NCBI GenBank assembly: GCA_003481005.1
Contig: QUKC01000002.1
Span: forward strand, 186,001 to 250,000
DNA length: 64,000 nucleotides
DNA from: Firmicutes bacterium TM09-10
GTDB lineage: Bacteria; Bacillota; Clostridia; Lachnospirales; Lachnospiraceae
Reading direction: 5' to 3'
The translations under genes and the position numbers were made by a program. Below, piece after piece: positions 1-9,009 of this stretch. The notes beneath the pieces are model-generated. The model was given only the letters and a program-made list of their open reading frames with translations, made no database searches and was not told where the DNA came from. How positions within the stretch are numbered: the first letter of the stretch is position 1; each line of letters starts with the position of its first letter.

Positions 1-202
1 TTAATGTTTCTGCGCCCAGGGTACCCAGAACAGAACCGGAAAGCGCTACATTTTCCGGTGTAAAGCCTTTATCTGCCATCGGTCCCATCGCCGTGATGTC
101 CATATCTTTATTGAAAAAGGCACCCACCACCTGGCTCATCTGGTTTACTTTTTCTTCCAGCGTCATGTCGGCCAGAAGCTCTTTTAATTTCTGCTCAGTC
201 AT
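1..202 (-). CDS. Beta-glucosidase, glycoside hydrolase family 3 (N-terminal part, cut by window edge)
   Basis: Sixty-seven codons are visible before the frame leaves the window at its left edge. The product opens with LLADMTLEEKVNQMSQ, the conserved start of GH3 beta-glucosidases, and continues with a segment around ITAMGP that resembles the family's early loop. The ATG at 202 has GAGGAGG six bases upstream. GH3 enzymes release glucose or xylose from the non-reducing end of oligosaccharides; no signal peptide is seen, so the enzyme is probably cytoplasmic and acts on sugar brought in by the adjacent transporter. The catalytic aspartate lies outside the window. The first codon overlaps the stop of a small upstream ORF by four bases. 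Confidence 0.85.
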   Translation of the reverse strand, partial: MTEQKLKELLADMTLEEKVNQMSQVVGAFFNKDMDITAMGPMADKGFTPENVALSGSVLGTLGAETL

Positions 203-330
203 TTTTTCCTCCTCTGATATATTGCTGCATTTGTGTGGAGCGCTCTCTGGGTTTTCTCAGAGAGTCTATGGAGTGGGAGATGCTGCCAGGGGACACGTTC
301 CATTTCCCGCTTAATTATTTGTATATCCAT
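199..330 (-). CDS. Small basic ORF (43 aa) coupled to the GH3 gene
   Basis: A 43-codon frame beginning MDIQIIKREMERV and ending in RRKK stops in the ATGA that also starts the GH3 gene, and the GH3 ribosome site lies inside its last codons. AGGAG precedes the ATG at 330 by eight bases; a second ATG at 336 is in frame but too close to that site. The peptide is basic, without a membrane segment or cysteine. I do not recognise the family. It could be a true small protein, a leader peptide coupling translation of the glucosidase, or the debris of a longer gene. The sequence also forms a short hairpin around 242-263. Confidence 0.4.
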   Translation of the reverse strand: MDIQIIKREMERVPWQHLPLHRLSEKTQRALHTNAAIYQRRKK

Positions 331-551
331 AGTCATGGCTCCTATTATTGATAGATTCTTTAATATGCCAACCTGAGAATCGTATTTAATACGCTCTTTG
401 CAGTCACCTGAAGTTCCGCTCTCGTAATCGGATATCCAGCTTCCTTATAAAGCTACTTTTCCAACTGAAATTTTACCACATCTGATCCGAAAAAATATCC
501 CCTGGTCTGACCTTTTTCTTTCACTATTCTGACCTGTTTACTGCTGTTTTG

Positions 552-2147
552 TTATCGTTCTCCAAAGTTTCTTCTGTATTCCAGCGGTGCGTATCCCGTA
601 TTATCCTTAAACATCTTCGTAAAGTACGAGAAATTACTGTACCCCACATACAGCGACACCGTATTAATCGGCAGTGAGCTCTGTGTCAAAAGCTTTTTCG
701 CCTCCTCCACCCGCTTTTGAATAATATAATTGCTGATCGAAATACCCTTTTCTTTTTTAAAAATCCGGGACAGATAATCGGTATTCAAAAAGACAAGCTC
801 CCCAAGCTCTTCCCGGTGAATTTCCTCACGGTAATGTGCATCAATATAGGCGCATACCTGGCTCGTAACTGAATCTGATTTGTTGATGTACTGTCTGTAC
901 TGCACTGCTTTCCGAACCAGTACCCCGGTATATTCCATCATCTCTTCTCTTCCGTAAAGAGAATTCCGATGCAGATTTTCCATATCCGCATCGGCAAACA
1001 GCGCGTACGCCTTGATTTCCCGTTCCAAAAGCCATGCATACACCACCTGGGTCAGATCGGTACGAAGCGCTACCAGAAATTCTCTGGTAATCATTCCTTC
1101 TCGTTCCGTCCGGTCAAGGTATTTCTGCAGCCGATCCAGCAGCTCCTCCGGTTTTTCCTCCGAAAGCAGAGCTTTCCACAAATCCAGCTCCTTATTTTCG
1201 TAGCTGGTCTGCGGAGCCCGAAATTCGTTCAGAAACAGCACCTCGTTCCGCACGGAAAGGCTTCCCTCCCACATTTTTTGAAGATTCCGGCTCTGCTTTT
1301 GCATCCCCAGTACAGATTCCCACTGTCCGACACCGCACCACAGCTCCGGATAGATTTTTTCATTCATCCACGCAACAAATTGCCGCAGAATTTCACAGTC
1401 CCGCCCGCCGTCCTGCGGAAATGCTTTTTCCCTTGACTGTGTAACAATCCAGTAGATGCCCAGTTCCTGGTAAAAAACAGTATCTACCGCAATATCCGTT
1501 TCCTCATACAGTTCCGACAGCACATTTTCGATCACAAATTCCATGGTCGCCGTATCCCAAATTTCCCGCTTATTGCTCTTTATTTCCGGCATCAGACAAA
1601 TCGGCCGGAAATAGTGTCCCGGTCCGTATGGAAGCTGGCGCTGTGCTGCCGTTTCGCAGAATTTTTCCTCGGAGAAACCGTTTTTCAGCACATTTTTCCA
1701 GATATCCTGCTGCAGAATTTTTCTGTTCTGATTCCACTTGATGCTTTCCTGCCTGAGATCCTGTATTTTCTTTTCTTTCGCAACAGATTCCGCCGCACGC
1801 TGTACGGCCTCCTTCAGCTTTTCAAAATCAATGGGCTTTAGCAGATAATCGACACTGTTCAGCTGTATCGCTCTTCTGGCATAGTCAAACTCCGCATAGC
1901 TTGTCAGGAATATGACCTGGACCTTCAGCTCCTCTTTCCTGACCCACTCCACAAAGTCGAATCCCGTTCCGCCCGGCATCACGATATCACTGATTACAAT
2001 ATCAATGTCCACCATTTCCATGATGTTCTTCGCCTGCTGTACGGAAAACGCAGTGCACACCTCGCTCACCCCGGTCTCTGTAAGATCAAGATTTCTTTTT
2101 ATACTTTCAATCACGTACTCTTCATCATCCACGAGCAATAGTTTCAT
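552..2147 (-). CDS. Response regulator, YesN type (receiver plus AraC HTH)
   Basis: Cytoplasmic transcription regulator of about 531 residues. Residues 1-120 form a receiver with the acidic pair at 7-8 (LLLVDDEE), the phospho-acceptor aspartate in VISDIVMPGG near residue 54 and the conserved lysine in LLKPIDF. A long linker (about 125-420) of unknown fold follows, then a C-terminal AraC/XylS double helix-turn-helix (LSRIFKKEKGIS and YVGYSNFSYFTKMFKDNTGY). The ATG at 2147 is preferred to the one at 2153 because GGGGGAG lies at proper distance only from the former. The gene overlaps the 3' end of the kinase gene by about 23 bases, so the two are co-translated. By analogy with YesMN systems it should activate the neighbouring sugar transport and hydrolase genes. 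Confidence 0.93.
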   Translation of the reverse strand: MKLLLVDDEEYVIESIKRNLDLTETGVSEVCTAFSVQQAKNIMEMVDIDIVISDIVMPGGTGFDFVEWVRKEELKVQVIFLTSYAEFDYARRAIQLNSVDYLLKPIDFEKLKEAVQRAAESVAKEKKIQDLRQESIKWNQNRKILQQDIWKNVLKNGFSEEKFCETAAQRQLPYGPGHYFRPICLMPEIKSNKREIWDTATMEFVIENVLSELYEETDIAVDTVFYQELGIYWIVTQSREKAFPQDGGRDCEILRQFVAWMNEKIYPELWCGVGQWESVLGMQKQSRNLQKMWEGSLSVRNEVLFLNEFRAPQTSYENKELDLWKALLSEEKPEELLDRLQKYLDRTEREGMITREFLVALRTDLTQVVYAWLLEREIKAYALFADADMENLHRNSLYGREEMMEYTGVLVRKAVQYRQYINKSDSVTSQVCAYIDAHYREEIHREELGELVFLNTDYLSRIFKKEKGISISNYIIQKRVEEAKKLLTQSSLPINTVSLYVGYSNFSYFTKMFKDNTGYAPLEYRRNFGER

Positions 2148-3867
2148 GTTCATCTCCCCCTGTCTTGTATGGAATATGGATATCTACAATCGCTCCGCCG
2201 AGCGGGCTATTATCGAAATGAATCTCTCCTGTATCACCATAATAATAACGGAATCGTTTCAGACAGTTTTCAATCCCGATATGCTTTCCATGCTCGGAAA
2301 TATCTTCCCCTGCTTTCAGCCTTTGCAGCGTCTCCTCAGGGAAGCCATTTCCGGTGTCCGAAATATAAATGTTGACATACTTTTCTTCGCTACGGTCCTC
2401 CGGGTAAACCGTTACGGAAATCAGCGGAACCGTCTCCAGCGTCAGGGCATGTTTTGCCGCATTCTCTACAAACACCTGAATCAGAAACGGGAAGATTACC
2501 GCGTCTTTCACTTCTTCATGGATTTCAAAATAATAGGTGAATTTTTCTGAATAGCGCAGCAGCAGAATTTTGAGGTAATTTTCGCAGTGGTTCATCTCCG
2601 CCGTCACCGGCACCATCTCGCATGTATTGCGGAAAATATAGGCGAGATAATCGGACGTAATACGGCTCATCGATTTTGCATGGTCGTACTGACCGAAGTC
2701 AATCATGCTGTAAATAAAGTTCAGACAGTTCATGTAAAAATGCGGACGGATCTGGATTTTCAGGTAATCCATCTCGATTTTCTGTTTTTCCAGCTCCTGC
2801 TCATACAGCGTGATCTTCAGACGTCGGATCTGGTGAATCATGTTTCGGAATTTATCGTCAATCTGCTCCAGCTCTACCAGATTTCCTTCCGACATCTGAT
2901 AGAGGAAATCCCCATTGTCATATTTTTGAAGATTTTCCGTAAACATAGCGACCGGCTTCAGGATTCTTGTTTTCAGATGGAACAGCAACACGGAACCGGC
3001 CATCACCATCAGAAATGCAACGCCTAAAAGGGCAAACACACTTCCCGTCATCAGATTTAGGACTCCCGTCCAGGAGATTTTAATCTGGATTTCAAACGGT
3101 GACTGTGAAAGCTCCTGCCGGAAGGTATAATTGCCGGTATCAAGCTTCGAACTGTCCCTTACAATTCCTTTTTCCGTCACTGTTACGATGTTTTTTCCGT
3201 TCTGGTCAACGAGACTGACATAGCCGCTCTTCCCAAGAGACAGCTTAGAGAACGGTTCCAAAATCGTCTTCAAATTGACGTAGCAGCCGAGTCCGACGCC
3301 CTGATTCTGTGCTACCTTGAGCATATAAACCTCATCGCCCTGTTGCATCACGGTCCATTTTTTCTTGACTGCATATGTCTGCTGGGACAGACTATTGATC
3401 TGGCGCTTCAGCGCTTCCTGCAGATACGGATCAATGGCATAAAACCCGTCGGAGGAAATGCTCAGCTGGTATAAGCTCTCATCCTTCTTCGTATAAAGAA
3501 AAACATTGTAATCCGTTCCAAAATCCCACGCTGCAGATACATATTTCTTTCGCAGCTGTGTGATAACATATTCCTCATACTGATCCTTCTCCATCAGATC
3601 CATATATTTCCAGAAATCAGAATCCGGGTTGGAGCTGTCCATTACGGTCGAAAACAGATTTCGGCTGATTCGAAAAAAACGGTTGTCCAGCTCATCCGTA
3701 TACAGCTTTGAAAGCTCTTCCAACTGCTCATATACCTGCCGCTGCGTCCGGTGCAGAATAATCATGCTCCCAGCCAGAAAAAGCAGCATCATACTCAGCA
3801 GGCAGATCAAAAGATAACGCCCCTGCTGCGCCAGTGTTGTTTTTTTCCTCTGTTTTGAAATACGCAT
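2125..3867 (-). CDS. Sensor histidine kinase, YesM type
   Basis: Membrane kinase of 580 residues. A first membrane helix (about 18-38) and a second (about 280-305) bracket an extracellular sensor region, followed by a HAMP-like linker. The kinase block has QIRPHFYMNCLNFIYSM, the HisK_5 phospho-histidine motif, then a GHKL ATPase with the N box (FVENAAKHAL), DTGNGFP and GIENCLKRF. The track of open codons reaches 3897, but the ATG at 3867 has AAAGGAGG at good distance and gives a basic N-terminus before the first helix. It partners the downstream receiver protein and most likely senses the transported sugar or the loaded binding protein (inference from linkage). Confidence 0.93.
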   Translation of the reverse strand: MRISKQRKKTTLAQQGRYLLICLLSMMLLFLAGSMIILHRTQRQVYEQLEELSKLYTDELDNRFFRISRNLFSTVMDSSNPDSDFWKYMDLMEKDQYEEYVITQLRKKYVSAAWDFGTDYNVFLYTKKDESLYQLSISSDGFYAIDPYLQEALKRQINSLSQQTYAVKKKWTVMQQGDEVYMLKVAQNQGVGLGCYVNLKTILEPFSKLSLGKSGYVSLVDQNGKNIVTVTEKGIVRDSSKLDTGNYTFRQELSQSPFEIQIKISWTGVLNLMTGSVFALLGVAFLMVMAGSVLLFHLKTRILKPVAMFTENLQKYDNGDFLYQMSEGNLVELEQIDDKFRNMIHQIRRLKITLYEQELEKQKIEMDYLKIQIRPHFYMNCLNFIYSMIDFGQYDHAKSMSRITSDYLAYIFRNTCEMVPVTAEMNHCENYLKILLLRYSEKFTYYFEIHEEVKDAVIFPFLIQVFVENAAKHALTLETVPLISVTVYPEDRSEEKYVNIYISDTGNGFPEETLQRLKAGEDISEHGKHIGIENCLKRFRYYYGDTGEIHFDNSPLGGAIVDIHIPYKTGGDEHETIARG

Positions 3868-3948
3868 GAAGTTTCCTCCTTTTTTCTGTTTCGGCACGCT
3901 CGGAATCTTTCCATGTTTGATTTTACGAACTGATCTTTTTTACTGACT

Positions 3949-3954
3949 ATTATA
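3949..3954 (-). promoter_or_regulatory. Candidate -10 box for the kinase/regulator genes
   Basis: TATAAT is read on the minus strand about 80 bases before the kinase start. No good -35 hexamer lies 16-18 bases upstream; that position is occupied by the arm of a long hairpin, so the promoter may depend on an activator or the match may be chance. Confidence 0.4.
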
Positions 3955-3956
3955 AT

Positions 3957-4013
3957 ACAGCAGAAAAACAGTACACCTCATGTTTTCATAAGTCTGTACT
4001 GTTTTTCTGCTGT
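3957..4013. terminator. 19-bp perfect inverted repeat between permease and kinase genes
   Basis: Two perfectly complementary 19-base arms (3957-3975 and 3995-4013) flank a 19-base loop in the 160-base gap between the last permease and the kinase gene. The arms contain the A and T runs of a terminator (CTGTTTTTCTGCTG), so the structure could end the transporter transcript in minus direction while allowing some read-through to the regulator genes. Its unusual length also fits a processing or stability element protecting the upstream mRNA. Confidence 0.6.
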
Positions 4014-4061
4014 ATGCCGGAAACACAAACGTGTTTCTCTTTTTTCATTTCCGCATGTGAA

Positions 4062-4964
4062 TCATCCTTTTACCGCACCAAGTGTAATACCTTCTGCGAA
4101 GTATTTCTGAAGGAATGGATAGATGATAAACAGCGGCAGCATGGCGATAAATGCGATTGCCATACGGATGGAGGTTGTCGGCAGCTTTGCCACCTCCGCG
4201 CCGATATTTCCGATTACTTTTCCGCTTGACAGATACTGAATATCGGTGATCATCTGGTTCAGCAGGTTCTGGATGCTGTAAAGCTTCTGACCGTCATTTC
4301 CTGATAAATAATATAAACCATTTGTCCAGTCATTCCAATAGCCAAGTGCGGAAAACAGTCCCATTGTTACCAGAATCGGTTTTCCAAGCGGAAGGGTGAT
4401 GTTGGTAAAAATTTTCATGTGTCCGGCACCATCGATCTTGGCTGCCTCGAACAGCGCGTCTGGGATACTGGTGTTAAAGTAGCTTCGGATCATCAGCACG
4501 TTGTTTGCGCTTAACAGGAGACCCGGAATAATCAATGCCCCGAGCGTATTTTTGATATGGAAATAATTTACATACATCAAGTAGGTCGGCACCAGTCCGC
4601 CGTTGAACAGCATCGTGAAGAATACGAAAAAGGTAATTGCTCTGCGGTATGGCAGTCCTTTCACCGAGAGCGGATACGCCAAAAGAGAAGACATGGCAAG
4701 GTTTACAGCGGTACCGACGATGGTTACAAAAATGGTGATTCCGTATGCTCTCAGGATTTTCTCGCCCTGACGAATGATATAGGAGTACGCATAGAAGCTG
4801 AATTTCTCCGGGAAGAACGAATATCCGTTGCGGATCAGTGTGTTTTCATCGGTCAGTGAGGAAATAAATACGAGTACAAACGGCAGTACAATGGATAAGG
4901 TAACCAGAATGAGTACTACATTAATCCAGAACTGGAAACGTTTTGCTTTTTTTGAATTTATCAT
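4062..4964 (-). CDS. Carbohydrate ABC transporter permease (CUT1, LplC/YtcP-like)
   Basis: Inner-membrane permease of 300 residues with about six helices, the first at residues 14-34 (FWINVVLILVTLSIVLPFV). The cytoplasmic EAA loop reads EAAKIDGAGHMKIFTNITLP, the site that contacts the ATPase. CUT1 importers take up oligosaccharides with a lipoprotein binder and a shared ATPase of the MsmX type; no ATPase gene is present in the locus, which is usual for YesN-linked CUT1 systems. AGGAGG precedes the ATG. It begins 12 bases after the other permease ends, so they form a heterodimer encoded in one operon. Confidence 0.95.
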   Translation of the reverse strand: MINSKKAKRFQFWINVVLILVTLSIVLPFVLVFISSLTDENTLIRNGYSFFPEKFSFYAYSYIIRQGEKILRAYGITIFVTIVGTAVNLAMSSLLAYPLSVKGLPYRRAITFFVFFTMLFNGGLVPTYLMYVNYFHIKNTLGALIIPGLLLSANNVLMIRSYFNTSIPDALFEAAKIDGAGHMKIFTNITLPLGKPILVTMGLFSALGYWNDWTNGLYYLSGNDGQKLYSIQNLLNQMITDIQYLSSGKVIGNIGAEVAKLPTTSIRMAIAFIAMLPLFIIYPFLQKYFAEGITLGAVKG

Positions 4965-4976
4965 ACTTCCATCCTC

Positions 4977-5915
4977 CTAGAATAATGCCTGGTCTTTGTC
5001 TACTTTGCGGACAATCCAGTTGCTCAACATCACGACACAGAAGCCTACCAGAGACTGGTATACACCGGCTGCTGATGACATACTGATATTTCCCTGTTCA
5101 ATCAGGGCACGGTATACGTAGGTATCGATAACATTTGTGGTCGAGACCAGAACACCGGAGTTCATCGGTACCTGATAGAACAGACCGAAATCGGAATAGA
5201 AAATTCTTCCGATGCTGAGGAGCAGCAGCGTAATGATAGTCGGAACCAGGCTCGGCAGTGTGATTTTTGTGATCTCCTGCCATTTGCTTGCGCCGTCCAG
5301 CCTTGCAGCCTCATAGAAGGAAGGATCAATACCGATCAGGGATGCGATATAAATCAGGCATCCGTATCCTACGCCCTTCCAGCAGTTCGCGATAATCAGG
5401 ATCGCCGGCCAGTATTTCGGTTTCTGGTACCACTGAATCGGATCGATGTGGAACAACGGAAGGATGGAGTTGTTGACAAGACCATTTTCCGCACTCAGAA
5501 GCGCATATACGATGTAGCTTAAGATAACCATGGACATCAGAAACGGAAGAAGAATCGCGCTCTGATATAGCTTTTTGAGCTTTATGTTTTTTACCTCCGT
5601 AATCAGAATCGCAATGGCAATTCCGATTACCATGTTTACAAGAATAAATGCAACGTTATACAACAGCGTATTTCTTGTAATAACCCATGCATCCCTGGAA
5701 GCAAACAGGAACTTGAAGTTTTTAAGTCCTGCCCATGGGCTTGCCCAGATACCTTTTGCAAAGTTCAGCTTTTTAAACGCAATCACCATACCGGCCATTG
5801 GAATATAGTTGTTAATCAGCAGATACAGAAGTGCCGGAAGCATCATCAGATAAAGCGGCCAGTATTCCTTCAGCGCGTTTTTCTTTTTTCCTTTTTTAAC
5901 CTCTGCTTTTTTCAT
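4977..5915 (-). CDS. Carbohydrate ABC transporter permease (CUT1, LplB/YteP-like)
   Basis: Membrane protein of 312 residues with a lysine-rich cytoplasmic start (MKKAEVKKGKKKNALKEYW), six predicted helices and the EAA loop EAARLDGASKWQEITKITLP in the second half. It is the first permease of the pair, placed between the binding-protein gene and the second permease as in other CUT1 operons. Together they form the channel through which the sugar captured by the lipoprotein enters. The 150-base gap to the binding-protein gene upstream is larger than others in the operon, common where the binder is expressed more strongly than the channel. Confidence 0.95.
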   Translation of the reverse strand: MKKAEVKKGKKKNALKEYWPLYLMMLPALLYLLINNYIPMAGMVIAFKKLNFAKGIWASPWAGLKNFKFLFASRDAWVITRNTLLYNVAFILVNMVIGIAIAILITEVKNIKLKKLYQSAILLPFLMSMVILSYIVYALLSAENGLVNNSILPLFHIDPIQWYQKPKYWPAILIIANCWKGVGYGCLIYIASLIGIDPSFYEAARLDGASKWQEITKITLPSLVPTIITLLLLSIGRIFYSDFGLFYQVPMNSGVLVSTTNVIDTYVYRALIEQGNISMSSAAGVYQSLVGFCVVMLSNWIVRKVDKDQALF

Positions 5916-6066
5916 AAAGCGTGTCTCCTTTTATGAGGGCTGTTTTTTCAGGTTCTTTCACAGAGAAAGCTCCACATCTTTTGGGGGTAAGAGTGGAGCC
6001 TTCGGTTACTGTATCACACCGGATTTTCTTCCGCTCCGGTCGTGTTCTTTTTACAAATTATGGTGC

Positions 6067-7590
6067 CTATTTCTCTGCAAGAAATGCATCCAGCTGCTCC
6101 TGCTTTGCAGCGATGACATCATCGATTCCCGCATCATCCAGCGCCTCAAGGAACTGCGGAAGCAGTTCGTCCGGATCTCCGGAGCCGCTGCTAAGTGCGC
6201 CGCTGTACTGGCTGATTACGTTGTTCAGAGCTGCTACCTGATCCACATATTCACTGTTGTCAAAGACAAATCCCAGTGCTTTCGACTTAATACCGGAAGC
6301 GTTGAATTCTTCCATTTTTTCCCAGAGCTGCGGGTCAGATCCATCCCATTTGTATGCGATAAACTGGTTCGGAAGCTCCCATCCGCAGTTATAGCTGTAG
6401 CCTACGTTGTCTGCTGTTACGCCGTCCGGGTAGTTGATGATTCCGTTTTCTTCATCTTCTACTACGTAGTCGACTCCCTCTTCGCCCCAGTTCAGAAGGT
6501 TCATGACTTCCGGGCTGCCATAGATGTAATCGAGAACCTGAATTGCTTTTTCCGGATTCTCGGAGTTCTGTGCTATAGAATAAATAACTGAGCCGTAAGC
6601 GGATGAGTTGATGATCTGCTTATCATAGAACGGTACAATTTCAAACTCATATCCTGTAGAGCTCTGGAACTCAACCGGGGTACCCGGATGATAAGCGTAG
6701 AACAGGGAGAACACGTTTCCTGCTTTGACTACGGTTCTCCAGCTTTCTGTGTTTGTTCCGGCATCCTTGCTGATATAGCCTTTCTGATACCAGTCATACA
6801 GCATGCTTGCGGTATCTTTGAACCAGTCTGTTGCAAAGTAGTTTTCTACGGTTGTGCTGTTGGTCTGATCCATCAGAACGCCGGTGTTGGTATCGCCGAG
6901 TCCATCACCGCGGAACAGACGTCCCATAGGCGTATCACCGCCGTTGCAGGAGAACAGCATAGTCATATCAGGCTCGCCTGCCTGTACGATCTCAAATACT
7001 TTCTCCATATCCTTCGGCTCTTTGATTTCATCGGTATTGATGTTATATTTCTCTACCAGGTCTTTTCTCATGAAAATAGCCGGAATGCTACCTCGCTCGA
7101 TCTGACCTGGAACGCCATAGACAAATCCGCCAACCTGATTGGTTTTTGCAATATCCTCGCCATAGATATCTTTCAGGTTTGTGCCGTATTTGTCAATCAG
7201 TTCAGACATATCCATGATCTGTCCGGACTGCATGTACTGTACAGCTGTTGATGCACTTGTGTACAGAAGATCAATTTTCTCATCGCCGGAAAGCATCAGC
7301 TTTAACTGCTGAGATGCGCTTGCCCACGGAAGAACAACGATATCGAGCTTTGCGTTCAGCTCCGGCTCCAGAATCTCGTTGATTTTTTCTTCGATTCTCT
7401 CTTCATCCGGCTGTGTAGTTCCCTGCAGTACCATGGTTACGGTGTACGGCTCGCCTTCTTCCTCTGTCTTTGCTGTACTTCCGGAAGCTGCGGAGGAACC
7501 GGAATCAGAATTGGATCCTGTGCTTCCGCATGCTGCCAAGGAAAATACCATAGTTGCTGCAAGAATGCCTGCTAACACTTTTTTCTTCAT
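6067..7590 (-). CDS. Extracellular sugar-binding lipoprotein of the CUT1 transporter
   Basis: Solute-binding protein of 507 residues, long as in the LplA/DUF3502-type binders. The signal peptide MKKKVLAGILAATMVFSLAA ends in a lipobox with the modified cysteine at residue 21, followed by a serine/glycine-rich spacer. It should be anchored on the outer face of the membrane and hand oligosaccharide to the two permeases. The start at 7590 is chosen because AAAGGAG lies seven bases upstream; the open frame extends to a GTG at 7608 that contains this ribosome site. The ligand cannot be read from sequence; a GH3 enzyme in the locus suggests a beta-linked gluco- or xylo-oligosaccharide. Confidence 0.94.
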   Translation of the reverse strand: MKKKVLAGILAATMVFSLAACGSTGSNSDSGSSAASGSTAKTEEEGEPYTVTMVLQGTTQPDEERIEEKINEILEPELNAKLDIVVLPWASASQQLKLMLSGDEKIDLLYTSASTAVQYMQSGQIMDMSELIDKYGTNLKDIYGEDIAKTNQVGGFVYGVPGQIERGSIPAIFMRKDLVEKYNINTDEIKEPKDMEKVFEIVQAGEPDMTMLFSCNGGDTPMGRLFRGDGLGDTNTGVLMDQTNSTTVENYFATDWFKDTASMLYDWYQKGYISKDAGTNTESWRTVVKAGNVFSLFYAYHPGTPVEFQSSTGYEFEIVPFYDKQIINSSAYGSVIYSIAQNSENPEKAIQVLDYIYGSPEVMNLLNWGEEGVDYVVEDEENGIINYPDGVTADNVGYSYNCGWELPNQFIAYKWDGSDPQLWEKMEEFNASGIKSKALGFVFDNSEYVDQVAALNNVISQYSGALSSGSGDPDELLPQFLEALDDAGIDDVIAAKQEQLDAFLAEK

Positions 7591-7638
7591 ACTTTTTCTC
7601 CTTTTCACGTATCGTGTTGCGTGACCTTTGATGGTTGA

Positions 7639-7644
7639 ATTATA
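7639..7644 (-). promoter_or_regulatory. Promoter of the sugar-transport operon (extended -10)
   Basis: TGCTATAAT on the minus strand, about 50 bases before the binding-protein start, is an extended -10 element. The -35 region is poor (TTGCAA only 13 bases away), which fits activation by the YesN-type regulator. Confidence 0.6.
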
Positions 7645-7724
7645 GCAGGATTTTGACTTGCAACTCTATAACTGATTTGACATCGGAATATCACTCTTCT
7701 GACCTTTGTGCCCCATAAAACGAA

Positions 7725-7769
7725 AAAATGGCCTCTCCTCCACCTGTTTTGTGAAGGAAAAGCCATTTT
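7725..7769 (-). terminator. Terminator of the ECF sigma/ABC exporter operon
   Basis: A 17-bp stem is closed only in the minus-strand RNA, where the four imperfect positions become G-U pairs; the 3' arm runs into TTTTTTCG. It lies just after the exporter permease and before the promoter of the sugar operon. Confidence 0.75.
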
Positions 7770-7796
7770 CAGTCGGCATTCACTGTTGGACGATTC

Positions 7797-9008
7797 TTAT
7801 GCCTTCATCCTTCTTGACCAGCTCTTTATAGCGAATGGCATACATAGAATACCAATCCAGACAGGAATTGTAATAAGTAGATATGGTGACCAGATAAGTT
7901 TCCCAAAAATACGAAAAGTATTCGTTCTGAAAATATCTGTTGAACTTCCTACCAATGGTATTAAATCCAATGCTTTTTGCATTCCATAAGGAAGATATTC
8001 TGCAATCATCATTGGTCCATATACAACAGCCAGACTAAGCAGTAAGGTAAGTACATTATTTTTTACAGCCGCTGATATAAACATAACAATTCCGGCAAAA
8101 CCTATTGCTCCAAGCAGTACAAAAGCATATTCATAAATTTCTGCCTGCAGCATATTCATAGGTGCAACAGCAATCAGCTTGATATTCTGAATCGGCATAT
8201 CCCATCCGGCAGTTCCCATAAAAAGCAACTGTGATATAACACTTGAAACAGCAAGTAATGCAAATAACTCCGCTGTAAATGCGAAACCAGTAAGAATTTT
8301 GGCAAGAGCGATTTTCCCCCAACCATTTCGAGTCGTCAATACTAGTGTGCTTGTATTATCATGCCATTCGCCAGCAAATAAAGAGGATAAAACAATACCG
8401 AGAAACAAAGCCATCACAACTCCCAGATCCGCAACCATACTACCAAGAAGCGTTGACCAGCCTTCTACCCACTCATAATGAAATGGTTTTTCTACCTTTC
8501 TCTCTATCTGATGTAAATACTCTTTTTCAGCACCTACCTGACCACTGACCTTCAAAAACTCATCAAGCACCTGCTGTCTTCTTTCATAGAAGCCTGTTAA
8601 CTTATCCGGATCAACATAGCTTATCATCGTTTTATAATTACTGGTATCTCGAAGCTCCGGATACAATGTTCCGAGCCAACTATTCACTATCTGCCAGTCT
8701 GTCTTTTCCAATTCTTTCTCCATACCGTCAGCTTCCATTTGCTGATAATCACTTACTATTTGCTGCAAGGTTTCATCCGTCAATTCTCCACCAAATGAAA
8801 GTGCATATTCCTGACTATCCTTTATTACTGTATATCCATCAAAATTATTGCCAAAAGCACTTGTATAGTCATCTGAACTGCCAAAACCGAACCATTGAAA
8901 CGAAAGTATGCTTCCAAAAATTACACAATAAACAAAACACAACAACACACATATTTTAACAATTTTCTTTCGCCATAACTTTTTATGCTCTAACCAAAAT
9001 AGTTCCAT
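7797..9008 (-). CDS. ABC-2 type exporter permease
   Basis: Membrane protein of 403 residues. A basic start (EHKKLWRKK) leads into a first helix at about 15-36, then a long non-membrane segment (about 40-175) and a block of five or six helices to the end, the topology of ABC-2 permeases that export peptides, drugs or lipids. It begins at the stop codon of its ATPase partner, with AGGAAGGGG upstream. The operon is preceded by an ECF sigma factor gene, so export is probably part of an envelope or peptide-stress response (inference). Base composition is visibly richer in A+T than the flanking genes, a hint of transfer. Confidence 0.85.
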   Translation of the reverse strand: MELFWLEHKKLWRKKIVKICVLLCFVYCVIFGSILSFQWFGFGSSDDYTSAFGNNFDGYTVIKDSQEYALSFGGELTDETLQQIVSDYQQMEADGMEKELEKTDWQIVNSWLGTLYPELRDTSNYKTMISYVDPDKLTGFYERRQQVLDEFLKVSGQVGAEKEYLHQIERKVEKPFHYEWVEGWSTLLGSMVADLGVVMALFLGIVLSSLFAGEWHDNTSTLVLTTRNGWGKIALAKILTGFAFTAELFALLAVSSVISQLLFMGTAGWDMPIQNIKLIAVAPMNMLQAEIYEYAFVLLGAIGFAGIVMFISAAVKNNVLTLLLSLAVVYGPMMIAEYLPYGMQKALDLIPLVGSSTDIFRTNTFRIFGKLIWSPYLLITIPVWIGILCMPFAIKSWSRRMKA

Positions 9009-9009
9009 T

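Noticed and set aside
1912..2550. 212-codon plus-strand frame across the kinase/regulator junction
   Set aside because: Lies over two well-supported minus-strand genes, with no ribosome site and an implausible composition.
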